The translations under genes were made by a program, and so were the position numbers. This document shows positions 56,076 through 64,000 of a DNA stretch of 64,000 nucleotides, in pieces. The notes beneath the pieces were generated by a model. That model made no database searches, was not told the DNA's origin, and saw only the letters and a program-made list of their open reading frames with translations. The stretch is from Bradyrhizobium erythrophlei (GTDB lineage Bacteria > Pseudomonadota > Alphaproteobacteria > Rhizobiales > Xanthobacteraceae): the NCBI RefSeq assembly GCF_900142985.1, contig NZ_LT670849.1, positions 7,394,501 to 7,458,500 on the forward strand, written 5' to 3'. The first letter of the stretch is position 1, and each line of letters begins with the position of its first letter.

Positions 56076-56810
56076 ATGTCTGACCGCCTGAAAGGCAAGC
56101 GCGCATTCGTCACCGCGGCCGCTGCCGGTATCGGCCGCGCCTCGGCGATTGCCTTTGCGCGTGAAGGTGCAAGCGTCTTTGCCACCGATATCGATGAAAA
56201 GGCATTGGCAGCGCTTGCCGCCGAGGGCGTGAAGGACGTTGCCCGCCTCGATGCGCGCGACAGTGCGGCGGTGGCCGCGATGGCCAAGCGCGTCGGAGGC
56301 GTCGATATCCTGCTGAATGCGGCCGGCTTCGTGCATCACGGCACCGTGCTCGAATGCTCGGATGAGGACTGGGACTTTTCCTTCGACCTCAACGTCAAAT
56401 CGATGCACCGGACGATCCGCAATTTCCTGCCGCTGATGCTGGAGCGCGGCGGCGGCTCGATCGTCAACATCTCGTCTGCTGCCGGCGTCTTCAAGGCCGC
56501 GCCCAACCGCTATGTCTATGGCGCGACCAAGGCCGCCGTGGCCGCGCTGACGCGTGCGGTCGCCGCCGATTTCATCACCAAGGGCATCCGCTGCAACTGT
56601 ATTTGTCCTGGCACCATCGAAACTCCCTCGATGCTCGGCCGCGCCGCGGCAGCAGGGCCCAGCGGACGCGAGATGTTTATCGCGCGGCAGCCGATGGGAC
56701 GGCTCGGCACCGCGGAAGAGATCGCTCTGCTCGCGCTTTATCTTGCGAGCGACGAGAGCGCGTTCACCACCGGCGTCGCGCACATCATCGATGGCGGCTG
56801 GACTCTGTAA
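56076..56810 (+). CDS. SDR family oxidoreductase, 2-keto-3-deoxy-sugar-acid dehydrogenase-like
   Basis: 244 residues, classical SDR. The cofactor motif is slightly altered (TAAAAGIGRA, Gly to Ala at the first position), then LLNAAGF, catalytic YVYGATK, and ICPGTIETPS. The overall pattern resembles 2-keto-3-deoxy-L-fuconate and 3-hydroxybutyrate (BDH2-like) dehydrogenases. Following an aldonate dehydratase, oxidation of a 2-keto-3-deoxy acid is the best guess. GGGAG precedes the ATG. Confidence 0.85.
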   Translation: MSDRLKGKRAFVTAAAAGIGRASAIAFAREGASVFATDIDEKALAALAAEGVKDVARLDARDSAAVAAMAKRVGGVDILLNAAGFVHHGTVLECSDEDWDFSFDLNVKSMHRTIRNFLPLMLERGGGSIVNISSAAGVFKAAPNRYVYGATKAAVAALTRAVAADFITKGIRCNCICPGTIETPSMLGRAAAAGPSGREMFIARQPMGRLGTAEEIALLALYLASDESAFTTGVAHIIDGGWTL

Positions 56811-56825
56811 TCAAGGAAAATTGCC

Positions 56826-57572
56826 ATGAACAAGATCGATCTGAATGGCCGTTGCGCGGTCGTCACCGGCGGCGCGCAAGGCTTTGGCCGCGCGATTACC
56901 GAACGCTTTGCAGCTTCCGGCGCCAAGGTCGCGATCTGGGATCACGATCAGCCGTTGGCCGAGAGGACCGCGAAGGAAGTCGGCAGCGGCACGATCGCCA
57001 TCAAGGTCGATGTATCCGACCTTGCTGCGGCAGAGAAAGCACGCGAGGAAACGCTGAAAGCCTTCGGCAAGATCGACATTTTCGTCAACAATGCCGGCAT
57101 TGCCGGCGTCAACAAGACGGTCTGGGAGACCGATTTCGACGAATGGCGCAAGGTGCTGCGCATCAATCTCGACGGCCCCTTCGTCTGCTGCAAGGCGATC
57201 GCGCCGGTCATGATCAAGCAGAACTACGGGCGGATCGTGAACATTGCTTCCATTGCCGGCAAGGAAGGCAATCCGAACGCCGCGCACTACTCGGCCTCGA
57301 AAGCCGGCCTGATCGCGCTGACGAAGTCGCTCGGCAAGGAGCTTGCGCAGTACAACATCATGGTCAATGCGGTGACGCCGGCCGCGGCGAAGACCGCGAT
57401 CTTCGACCAGATGACGCAGCAGCATATCGACTTCATGCTGTCGAAGATTCCGAAGAACCGCTTCGTGCTGGTCGAGGAACTCGCCGCGCTCGCATCCTGG
57501 CTCGCCTCTGAAGACTGCTCGTTCTCGACCGGAGCCGTGTTCGACATTTCCGGCGGCCGGGCAACTTACTAG
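56826..57572 (+). CDS. SDR family oxidoreductase
   Basis: 248 residues with TGGAQGFGRA, FVNNAGIAG and catalytic YSASK. The closing VFDISGGRATY is typical of classical SDRs acting on sugars or sugar acids. It starts 15 bp after the previous SDR with AAGGAAAATTGCC before the ATG, so both are in one transcript. It probably performs the first oxidation (for example sugar to lactone), but the substrate is not established. Confidence 0.88.
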   Translation: MNKIDLNGRCAVVTGGAQGFGRAITERFAASGAKVAIWDHDQPLAERTAKEVGSGTIAIKVDVSDLAAAEKAREETLKAFGKIDIFVNNAGIAGVNKTVWETDFDEWRKVLRINLDGPFVCCKAIAPVMIKQNYGRIVNIASIAGKEGNPNAAHYSASKAGLIALTKSLGKELAQYNIMVNAVTPAAAKTAIFDQMTQQHIDFMLSKIPKNRFVLVEELAALASWLASEDCSFSTGAVFDISGGRATY

Positions 57573-57580
57573 GACACGCT

Positions 57581-57970
57581 ATGACTCGCGAAGGTGGATG
57601 CCTCTGCGGCGCGGTTCGTTTCACTTGCGAGGGCGAGCCGATCAACGTGCGTATCTGCCACTGCCGCAATTGCCAGAAGGCGATGGGATCGCCGTTCTTT
57701 GCACGTGCGCTCTACGAGCAGCGCGCGATCACGGTCAACGGCGACACCGGCCGTTATCCGTCTTCCGATCACCTTGAGCGGGTTTTCTGCAAGCAGTGCG
57801 GAACGCGCGTATTTTCGTGGCGCCGCAATGGCACGGCGGCCGGCATCGCGCTTGCGACCTTCGACGACCGTAACGCGTTTGCGCCGACCGAGCACATCTG
57901 GGTTTCGGAAAAGATCGCCTGGGTCAGGCTGGACGACGGTCTGCCGCAATACCCGGAAGGCCCGGTTTAG
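57581..57970 (+). CDS. GFA family (Mss4-like) zinc protein
   Basis: 129 residues with the zinc-binding cysteines of the family: GGCLCGAVRFTC, CHCRNCQK and CKQCGTRVF. Related to glutathione-dependent formaldehyde-activating enzyme, though many members have no known reaction. It starts 8 bp after the SDR, so it belongs to the same transcript. A role in aldehyde handling in the sugar-acid route is possible but not shown. Confidence 0.9.
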   Translation: MTREGGCLCGAVRFTCEGEPINVRICHCRNCQKAMGSPFFARALYEQRAITVNGDTGRYPSSDHLERVFCKQCGTRVFSWRRNGTAAGIALATFDDRNAFAPTEHIWVSEKIAWVRLDDGLPQYPEGPV

Positions 57971-58047
57971 GTTCCGGTTAGGAACTTGTTTACTTCGGAA
58001 CGTGGTAGCGTGAAGGCGGAATCAGTCCGCCTCCCGGAAGCGCGCCC

Positions 58048-58728
58048 GTGAACATTACCCTCTACGACTTCTCCGTCTGGGTCTTGCCGCTCGTGATCGC
58101 CATCACCTTTCACGAGGCCGCGCATGGTTTCGTCGCCCATCGCCTTGGCGACGACACGGCCTACAATCTTGGCCGCGTCAGCTTCAATCCGATCCGGCAC
58201 ATCGACCCCTTCGGCACGCTAATGATGCCGGCGATCCTCCTGATGGCGCATTCGCCGTTCCTTTTCGGTTATGCGAAGCCGGTGCCGGTAAATTTCCGCC
58301 TCCTTCGAAACCCGCGGATCGGCATGGTGTTGGTCGCGCTGGCGGGGCCTGCCACCAACATCGCGCTGGCGCTGGTCGCGGCCGCGGCGCTGCATTTCCT
58401 AGGTCTCTTGCCCGCCAATGCCGCGCAATGGACGTTCGACAACTTGAAAAATGCGCTTGTGATCAACGTGATCCTGGCGATTTTCAACATGATGCCGATC
58501 CCGCCGCTGGACGGCGGCCGGGTCGCGGTCGGGCTGTTGCCAAGAGCGCTGGCGGCGCCGCTGTCGCGGCTGGAACCGTTCGGGATGTTGATCCTGATCG
58601 GCGTGTTGATCCTGCTCCCGCTGATCGGTTCCCAGTTCGGTCTAAATCTTGATGTTATTTCGGCGATCTTACGAACCGCGACCAGTTATGTGATCTGGCT
58701 GATTCTCGTCGTCACCGGAAACGGATAA
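58048..58728 (+). CDS. Site-2 protease family (M50) membrane metalloprotease
   Basis: 226 residues with about six membrane segments. The zinc site is HEAAH (His22-Glu23-His26) in the first segment, and the third ligand Asp is in NMMPIPPLDGGRV near residue 153. This compact form without PDZ or CBS domains belongs to the YwhC/Rv-type site-2 proteases, which cut membrane-bound regulators or peptides. Substrate unknown. The next gene starts 4 bp after its stop. Confidence 0.92.
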   Translation: MNITLYDFSVWVLPLVIAITFHEAAHGFVAHRLGDDTAYNLGRVSFNPIRHIDPFGTLMMPAILLMAHSPFLFGYAKPVPVNFRLLRNPRIGMVLVALAGPATNIALALVAAAALHFLGLLPANAAQWTFDNLKNALVINVILAIFNMMPIPPLDGGRVAVGLLPRALAAPLSRLEPFGMLILIGVLILLPLIGSQFGLNLDVISAILRTATSYVIWLILVVTGNG

Positions 58729-58732
58729 CCTG

Positions 58733-59203
58733 GTGGAGTGGGATGCGAGTAACCCGCCGCAAAGACCAGAGGCCATTTTGATCAAAGCAGCCGACATGAT
58801 GATCGCGCGACGCGCCGATACCAGGGCAAGAGCCGATTTCGCGACCTGGACCATGATGGCAAAGCTGAACGGTGCCTCTTCCCTGCCCCCGGCGGCGCAA
58901 GCCTTCCTCGAGCGCTACAAGGCATTGCGGAAGGAAAAGAGCGATGCGGACGCATCGGAGGCCATCATCCAGCTCATCTACCAGAGCTACTATGAGGAGA
59001 TGGGCGGCGCGGGCCAGGCCCCGGAAGTCAAACCCCGATCGACCGCAGATCAATCGAGCGGCAACGTTACGGCCTTCAAACGACCGCCGGCGCCGCGGCC
59101 GAAGGCGGCTGGCGGCTCGCAGCAGAAATCGAAACTGCCGGTTGCATTGATCTTTGCCTGCCTGGTCGTGGTCTACACGGCGTTTCGGTATTTCTGGCGC
59201 TAG
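58733..59203 (+). CDS. Hypothetical protein with C-terminal membrane anchor
   Basis: 156 residues starting at a GTG 4 bp after the site-2 protease stop. A helical N-terminal region (LIKAADMMIARRADTRARADFATW...) is followed by a low-complexity linker (TAFKRPPAPRPKAAGGSQQK) and a single C-terminal membrane span (LPVALIFACLVVVYTAFRYFW). A tail-anchored protein co-transcribed with an intramembrane protease could be its substrate or partner, but that is conjecture. I do not recognise the family. Confidence 0.65.
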   Translation: MEWDASNPPQRPEAILIKAADMMIARRADTRARADFATWTMMAKLNGASSLPPAAQAFLERYKALRKEKSDADASEAIIQLIYQSYYEEMGGAGQAPEVKPRSTADQSSGNVTAFKRPPAPRPKAAGGSQQKSKLPVALIFACLVVVYTAFRYFWR

Positions 59204-59248
59204 AGGCTTGCGGCAAACAAGCGCCGGCGGGATTACCGGCCGGCAGAT

Positions 59249-60037
59249 CTACTTCTTGCCGTTGAAATTCACATCCAGATTGTAGGCAAAGGTGTCGTCT
59301 GTCAGCGTCGCCGGCGGACGCGGCACGGGATCGGAGCGGCGGATCATATCGAGCGCGGCTTCGTCGAACAGCGGATCGCCCGACGTTTCCGCAACCGCCA
59401 GCGACACCACGTGGCCAAGCCGGTTGAGCACGAGGCTCACCTTGACCTTGGCGGCCTTGATCTTGTCGGTCTTCGGATAACGCTTGTGCAGCTCGAAATA
59501 GGCGCTGATCTGCTGCGCCCATTTCGCCGTGAGCATCATCTTGTCCTTGCCGATCCCGAGATTTGGTGCGGCCGCTGCATTGGCCTCGCGCGCACCTTCG
59601 ATGTGCTGCCGCGCGCTTGCTTCCTGCGCCACCGATTCCTGCGAGGCCGATGTCTGCACGGTCTCGGTCTTCGGATCGTCGTCCGTCGGCTTCTTCTGCT
59701 CGTTCTGGGTCACGACGCGATCGGGATCGTCGCTTTCCTTTGGCGTCTCTTTCGGCAAATCGGTCGGCTTGACCTCGGCCTTCTGCTCGGCGAGCGCGGG
59801 CGAGGCCACGGAGGCATCGGCGTCGGGACCTGGCGGCAGCTCGGTTTCTTCGGCCGAGGGAGATGTCAGCTCGACGCCGATCTCGGCGACATTGGTGCCA
59901 AGTCCGTCCGAGCCCTCGTCGGGCGTGAGGTGCGCCAACGCCAGTGCAGCGCCGGCAACGTGCAGGGAGAGCGCGGCCACCGCTGCCATCGTCCAGAGCC
60001 GCCAGGGCGGCCGTTGCTCCTGCGCAAACTCGCTCAT
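59249..60037 (-). CDS. tonB: TonB-family energy transducer
   Basis: 262 residues: N-terminal membrane anchor (WTMAAVAALSLHVAGAALALA), a long acidic, Glu/Asp/Lys/Pro-containing periplasmic spacer, and a TonB C-terminal domain (about 175-262) with YPKTDKIKAAKVKVSLVLNRLGHV and AALDMIRRSDPVPRPP. It transmits proton-motive energy to outer-membrane receptors. It is last in exbB-exbD-tonB with a 4-bp gap. No receptor gene is nearby. Confidence 0.9.
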   Translation of the reverse strand: MSEFAQEQRPPWRLWTMAAVAALSLHVAGAALALAHLTPDEGSDGLGTNVAEIGVELTSPSAEETELPPGPDADASVASPALAEQKAEVKPTDLPKETPKESDDPDRVVTQNEQKKPTDDDPKTETVQTSASQESVAQEASARQHIEGAREANAAAAPNLGIGKDKMMLTAKWAQQISAYFELHKRYPKTDKIKAAKVKVSLVLNRLGHVVSLAVAETSGDPLFDEAALDMIRRSDPVPRPPATLTDDTFAYNLDVNFNGKK

Positions 60038-60041
60038 CGCA

Positions 60042-60506
60042 TCAAGGCCTTGCCGCTCCAGCCGCAGGCGATGCCGTATCGGGCACGCCTTCCAGCGTCA
60101 CCAGCTTCATCCGGTAATTTCCTCGCCGCAACAGCTCGAGCACGTCCATCAGATCGCCATAGGCGACGCCGCGGTCGGCGCGGACGAAAACCAGCCGTTC
60201 CGGATTGGACTCGGCGCCGGCATCGAGCGCCGAGATCAGCTCGGCGCGCTTGACCTGCTTTTCGCCGATCGCCAGCGTCAGGTCAGGCTTGATGCTGACG
60301 TAAGTCGGCTTGTCCGGCTTTTTCTGCGGCGTCGCGGTCGACGACGGCAGATCGATCGGAAGATCCACGGTCGATAGCGGCGCCGCCACCATGAAGATGA
60401 TCAAGAGAACGAGCATGACGTCGATGAACGGCGTGACGTTGATTTCATGCGTCTCCGCGAAATCGGCGTCGTCATCCAAATCGTTGTCGGCGAGCGAGAT
60501 ACTCAT
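60042..60506 (-). CDS. exbD: Biopolymer transport protein ExbD
   Basis: 154 residues with one membrane span (FIDVMLVLLIIFMVAAPL) that carries the conserved proton-path Asp in the FIDVMLVLLIIF motif, and a periplasmic domain. Forms the TonB motor with ExbB. The 3-bp gap to exbB indicates translational coupling. Confidence 0.95.
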   Translation of the reverse strand: MSISLADNDLDDDADFAETHEINVTPFIDVMLVLLIIFMVAAPLSTVDLPIDLPSSTATPQKKPDKPTYVSIKPDLTLAIGEKQVKRAELISALDAGAESNPERLVFVRADRGVAYGDLMDVLELLRRGNYRMKLVTLEGVPDTASPAAGAARP

Positions 60507-60509
60507 GCC

Positions 60510-61415
60510 CTACTCCGCAGCGTGCGAGCCGACGCGGCCCACCGAACTGACATGGGTGCGGTCGAGATCGCGCGACAACAACCGGCCTGCCGCGCCCGAT
60601 GAACGGCCAACCAGCTCGAGATAGGCCTTCGTCACCCGCGCGAAGTGATTGTAGATGATGACCGCCGGAATGGCCGCGACGAGACCGATCGCGGTCGCCA
60701 GCAGTGCTTCGGCGATACCGGGGGCGACAACCGCCAGATTGGTCGTCTGCGACTTCGAAATGCCGATGAAGCTGTTCATGATGCCCCATACCGTGCCGAA
60801 CAGCCCGACGAAGGGCGAGGTCGCACCGATGGTGGCAAGCACGCCCATGCCGAGCCGGATGCGGCGAGATTCCGCCCGCACGATTTCGGCAAAGCTCGAT
60901 GCCGCGCGTTCCTTCACGCCCGCGTCGCTGGAAATGCCGGCCGACAGCCGCGCCTCGCGCATCGCCGCCGCCAGGAAGCGGGACAGGATGGTGCCGCTCG
61001 AACCGAGCGCGAACTGCGCTTCCGCCAGCGACCTTGAATCCGCGATCTTGCTTAGCGCGCCACGCAGCCGGCTTTGCACGACCGTCAACTCGACCATCTT
61101 TGCGATGAAGACCGTCCACGTCACCAGCGAGGCAAACGCAAGGCCGATCATGACGGCTTTGACGATGATGTCGGCCGAGAGGAACATCGACCAGGGCGAC
61201 AACTCGCGCAGGACGGGCTTCGACGCCTTCGCGTCAGTCGCCGCATTATCAGCGGGCGCCCACGTGGTCGCCACGGCAGCCGGCTGAACGGTCGACGCCA
61301 CCGGCGCGGCTGACACTTTCGGATCGGATCCCGCGGTCGTCTGCTGGGCGATCGCAATCGTCCCCATCGACACGAATGTCAGCACAACTGCGATTTTAAG
61401 AACGGTTTTGAACAT
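60510..61415 (-). CDS. exbB: TonB-system energizer ExbB
   Basis: 301 residues. A signal-like N-terminus (MFKTVLKIAVVLTFVSMGTIAIAQ) and an Ala/Thr/Pro-rich region precede three membrane spans. The MotA/ExbB core includes ATIGATSPFVGLFGTVWGIMNSF and APGIAEALLATAIGLVAAIPAV. The extra N-terminal segment is the long rhizobial-type ExbB. The ATG at 61415 puts the signal at the N-terminus; 61454 is possible. First gene of the operon. Confidence 0.93.
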   Translation of the reverse strand: MFKTVLKIAVVLTFVSMGTIAIAQQTTAGSDPKVSAAPVASTVQPAAVATTWAPADNAATDAKASKPVLRELSPWSMFLSADIIVKAVMIGLAFASLVTWTVFIAKMVELTVVQSRLRGALSKIADSRSLAEAQFALGSSGTILSRFLAAAMREARLSAGISSDAGVKERAASSFAEIVRAESRRIRLGMGVLATIGATSPFVGLFGTVWGIMNSFIGISKSQTTNLAVVAPGIAEALLATAIGLVAAIPAVIIYNHFARVTKAYLELVGRSSGAAGRLLSRDLDRTHVSSVGRVGSHAAE

Positions 61416-61600
61416 TTGTGCGACTTCCCGGATTTCGCTGGTAGCATGCATCAAAAAGCATTTCCGACGCGGCGACGTCGAGTAGCTAACGCGTGAGTTA
61501 GACGAATTCCATTTGGGTTTGGCCTTCTCGCATGCCGCGAGGACGCGGGATCATCCCGAAAAAACCGGGAAAAATCCCGCCACAATGGCAGCTATTGCCA

Positions 61601-62062
61601 TCACTTGGCGGCGATGCCGCCCGCCGGTTCGGCCAGCGTCTTGATCCGCTCCTTGACGTCGCGCAACGCCTTGAGGCTGGTCTCGACGGTGGCGGCCGGC
61701 ACCCCCTGCAACACGTCGGTTGCAATGGCGTCGCGCAGGCTATCGAGGTCGTCGGCGAGCTGACGCCCGGCCGCCGTCAGGAACAGGCGGTTGGCCCGCC
61801 GGTCCCTGGGGTCACTGCGGCGCTCGACCAATCCATGTTCGACCAGCCGGTCGAGCAGGCGCACCAGCGAGATCGGCTGCAGCTCCAGCACGTCGGCAAG
61901 GTCGACCTGTGACAGCCCCTCCTGCTCGCGCAGGCGAAACAGCACAATCCATTGCGCGCGCGTCGTGCCACGGGACTTCGCGCGATGATCGACGTAGTTG
62001 CGCAAAAACCGCGAACTTTCGATCAACTGGGTAATGAACTGCTTTTTGAGGTCGAGCGACAT
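61601..62062 (-). CDS. MarR family transcriptional regulator
   Basis: 153 residues, winged helix-turn-helix at about 40-110 (VLFRLREQEGLSQVDLADVLELQPISLVRLLDRLVEHGLVERRSDPRDRRANRLFLT). It diverges from an RND efflux operon and is very likely its repressor, through the inverted repeat at 62117-62128. The ATG at 62062 fits the family N-terminus better than 62092. Confidence 0.92.
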   Translation of the reverse strand: MSLDLKKQFITQLIESSRFLRNYVDHRAKSRGTTRAQWIVLFRLREQEGLSQVDLADVLELQPISLVRLLDRLVEHGLVERRSDPRDRRANRLFLTAAGRQLADDLDSLRDAIATDVLQGVPAATVETSLKALRDVKERIKTLAEPAGGIAAK

Positions 62063-62116
62063 TAGGGTGTGGAGCGGTCCCCGGATTGCCAATAGTTTAG
62101 GATTCTCAAGCTATAG

Positions 62117-62128
62117 TGTGTTTACACA
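62117..62128. promoter_or_regulatory. Candidate MarR operator TGTGT-TT-ACACA
   Basis: A 12-bp inverted repeat in the 153-bp gap between the MarR gene and the RND adaptor gene. A wider TATAGT...ACTATA pair (62112-62117 and 62143-62148) frames it in an AT-rich promoter-like region. Confidence 0.55.
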
Positions 62129-62215
62129 TTAAGTGCACGCATACTATATATATGATCTCTCTATGAACCCTAGGGAAGACTCGCTACTTATATTTTTTTG
62201 AATCTGAAGGCCGAC

Positions 62216-63388
62216 ATGAAGAAATCGCGGATAACGCGTTGGATTTTGCTGGCCTTGGTAATCGCAGGGGCTGGCTACTACGGCTGGCAGCGATTCCATG
62301 GCGAAAGTCACGAAACAGCGGCAAACGGTGCGCAAAAAGGCGCCCCTCGCAACCCGGTGCGGGTAAGCATCGCCACGGTCGAAAAGGCCGACTTTCCGGT
62401 CTACCAAACCAGCCTCGGGACCGTTCAGGCCTTCAACACCGTTCAGGTCCGCTCCCGGGTCGACGGCGAGATCGTCAAGATCGCCTTCACCGAAGGCCAG
62501 TTCGTCAATCAGGGCGACTTGCTGACCAAGATCGACCCCCGGCCCTATCAGGCCGCGCTCGATCAGGCGAAGGCCAAGAAGGAACAGGACGAAGCCAACC
62601 TCGCCAATATCAATCTGGACTTGCAGCGCTACATCAAGCTCGGCGAGTTCGCGACGCGCCAGCAACTCGATACCCAGCGCTCCAGCGTGTCGCAGTTGAC
62701 GGCGCAGATCGCGGCTGACGCGGCCGCCATCGACAATGCCCAGACGCAGCTCGACTACACCGACATCAAGGCGCCGATCTCAGGCGTTGTCGGCCTGCGC
62801 CAGGTCGACGTCGGCAATATCGTCAATGCTTCGGCCCAGACCGGGATCGTCTCGATTACCCAGGTTGAGCCGATTGCCGTGATCTTTACCTCGCCGGAAG
62901 ACCAGCTGCCCGACATCAAGGGCGCGCAAGGCGCGACGCCATTGAAGACCATTGCGATCACGACCGACGGAAAACGACCGCTCGCGGAGGGAACGCTGGC
63001 CGTGGTGAACAACCAGGTCGATTCAACCAGCGGCACCATCCGTCTCAAGGCCGTCTTCGACAACAAGGACCACGCGCTGTGGCCCGGCCAATCCGTCTCC
63101 ACCCGCCTTCTGGTCCGCACCATGAAGGGGGCGACGGTGGTTCCGGACGACGCTGTCCAGCACGGCACCGAAGGCCTCTACGCCTACACGGTCGACCAGA
63201 ACAACAAGGCCGAACTTCGCAAAGTCAAAGTTATTCAGTCGATCGACGGTCGCTCCGTGATCGAAAGCGGTCTGTCGCCCGGTGAACGCGTCATCGTCGC
63301 CGGCCAGTTCAAGGTTCAACCGGGCATCACCGTCAGTATCGCCGTGGCCAGTTCGGCCTCCGAGCCATCGAAGGTGAAGCCCGAATGA
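62216..63388 (+). CDS. RND efflux periplasmic adaptor (MdtA-like)
   Basis: 390 residues: N-terminal membrane anchor (WILLALVIAGAGYYGW), biotinyl-lipoyl-like halves around a short coiled coil (residues about 95-200, with LTKIDPRPYQAALDQAKAKKEQDEANLANI), beta-barrel and membrane-proximal domains (DYTDIKAPISGVVGLRQVDVGN). It joins the inner-membrane pump to an outer-membrane channel. AAGG before the ATG at 62216 decides the start over an upstream TTG. Its stop overlaps the pump start as ATGA. No outer-membrane channel gene is seen before the window ends. Confidence 0.93.
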   Translation: MKKSRITRWILLALVIAGAGYYGWQRFHGESHETAANGAQKGAPRNPVRVSIATVEKADFPVYQTSLGTVQAFNTVQVRSRVDGEIVKIAFTEGQFVNQGDLLTKIDPRPYQAALDQAKAKKEQDEANLANINLDLQRYIKLGEFATRQQLDTQRSSVSQLTAQIAADAAAIDNAQTQLDYTDIKAPISGVVGLRQVDVGNIVNASAQTGIVSITQVEPIAVIFTSPEDQLPDIKGAQGATPLKTIAITTDGKRPLAEGTLAVVNNQVDSTSGTIRLKAVFDNKDHALWPGQSVSTRLLVRTMKGATVVPDDAVQHGTEGLYAYTVDQNNKAELRKVKVIQSIDGRSVIESGLSPGERVIVAGQFKVQPGITVSIAVASSASEPSKVKPE

Positions 63389-64000
63389 GCGAGGGGATTC
63401 AGCAAGGGATTTCCGCGCCCTTTATCAGGTACCCGATCGGTACCTCGCTGATGATGGCCGGCATTCTGTTTGTCGGCCTCGTCGCCTATCCCCTGCTCCC
63501 GGTCGCCCCGCTGCCGCAGGTCGACTTCCCGACCATCCAGATCACCGCGCAATTGCCCGGCGCGAGCCCGGAGACCATGGCCTCGTCGGTGGCGCAGCCG
63601 CTGGAGCGCCAGTTCGCGCAGATTCCGGGCATCGCCCAGATGACGTCGACGAGTTACCTCGGCACGGCGTCCATCACCATCCAGTTTGACCTCAACCGCA
63701 ACATCGATGGCGCGGCCAACGACGTGTTGGCCGGCATCAACGGCGCCGGCGGCCAGTTGCCGAAAAACCTTCCGACCCCGCCGACCTATCGCAAGGTCAA
63801 CCCGGCGGACTCGCCGATCCTGTTGTTGTCGGCGACGTCGGACACCCTGCCGCTGACCACCGTCTCGGACTCCGTGGACGCCCAGCTCGCCCAGCAGATC
63901 AGCCAGATTTCCGGCGTGGCGCAGGTAACGATCGGCGGCCAGCAAAAGCCGTCGGTCCGCGTCCAGGTCGATCCGGCGAAGCTTGTCGCCAAGGGCCTCT
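63385..64000 (+). CDS. RND efflux pump permease, MdtB/C-like (5' part; runs off the window)
   Basis: Only the first 205 codons are present. It begins MSEGIQQGISAPFIRYPIGT, then the first membrane helix (SLMMAGILFVGLVAYPLLPVAPLP) and the porter-domain hallmark VDFPTIQITAQLPGASPETMASSVAQPLE, as in HAE-type pumps. The start codon overlaps the adaptor stop by ATGA. It should form a proton-driven multidrug pump in the inner membrane with the adaptor. Confidence 0.95.
   Translation, partial: MSEGIQQGISAPFIRYPIGTSLMMAGILFVGLVAYPLLPVAPLPQVDFPTIQITAQLPGASPETMASSVAQPLERQFAQIPGIAQMTSTSYLGTASITIQFDLNRNIDGAANDVLAGINGAGGQLPKNLPTPPTYRKVNPADSPILLLSATSDTLPLTTVSDSVDAQLAQQISQISGVAQVTIGGQQKPSVRVQVDPAKLVAKGL

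Overview
The window is a high-GC alphaproteobacterial chromosome segment, most likely Bradyrhizobium or a close relative in the Nitrobacteraceae. The evidence is the guaB/rlmE/ppx neighbourhood, many acyl-CoA and sugar-acid catabolic genes, and several short palindromic intergenic repeats of the rhizobial kind. The genus is inferred, since there is no rRNA gene here. I saw no tRNA, rRNA, CRISPR array, prophage or complete insertion sequence.

Layout. 1-7.4 kb is housekeeping: guaB, ppx-rlmE, and two DHA2-type MFS exporters. 7.5-10.9 kb holds an orphan form-II CoxL-like molybdenum hydroxylase and a hotdog-fold protein. 11-14.5 kb is a yaiI-like/uup/PLP alanine-racemase-fold operon. 14.7-15.5 kb has dodecin and bacterioferritin. 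15.6-19.8 kb has two cupins (one apparently frameshifted), two LysR regulators, a decayed 3' gene fragment and an MFS carrier. 19.8-29.3 kb is one long minus-strand operon for valine and acyl-CoA catabolism (mmsA, acyl-CoA dehydrogenase, 3-hydroxyisobutyryl-CoA hydrolase, mmsB, acyl-CoA synthetase, MaoC, MFE2-like SDR, flavoprotein). It is interrupted by a small DUF559 nuclease cassette. 29.7-34 kb has a TetR regulator, a crotonase, a thiolase and an MFS carrier. 34-42.3 kb is a minus-strand acyl-CoA cluster (CaiB-type CoA transferase, acyl-CoA dehydrogenase, NDP-forming acyl-CoA synthetase, carboxymuconolactone decarboxylase-like protein, IclR regulator, carboxyltransferase). 43-45.2 kb is a large secreted alkaline-phosphatase-superfamily protein. 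45.6-57.6 kb joins an acyl-CoA ligase/SCPx thiolase pair to a sugar-acid locus (ABC importer, denD, IlvD/Edd dehydratase, two SDRs). 58-64 kb has a site-2 protease, an ExbB-ExbD-TonB operon, and a MarR regulator divergent from an RND efflux operon that runs off the end.

The most unusual signals are not ordinary genes. First, a 488-bp unit carrying a DUF559 nuclease ORF sits exactly in the stop/start overlap of two valine-catabolism genes. It is bounded by a perfect 15-bp direct repeat that copies the Shine-Dalgarno, start and stop signals, so every cistron stays coupled. Second, three copies of a composite repeat, each two tandem long hairpins with CTAGTG/CACTAG ends, occur at 29.5, 42.3 and 47.1 kb. 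Two of them abut start codons. Third, several clean inverted repeats beside TetR, IclR, LysR and MarR genes look like operators, and the TetR-associated motif recurs before the neighbouring thiolase. All functional statements rest on reading motifs by eye. No database search was run.
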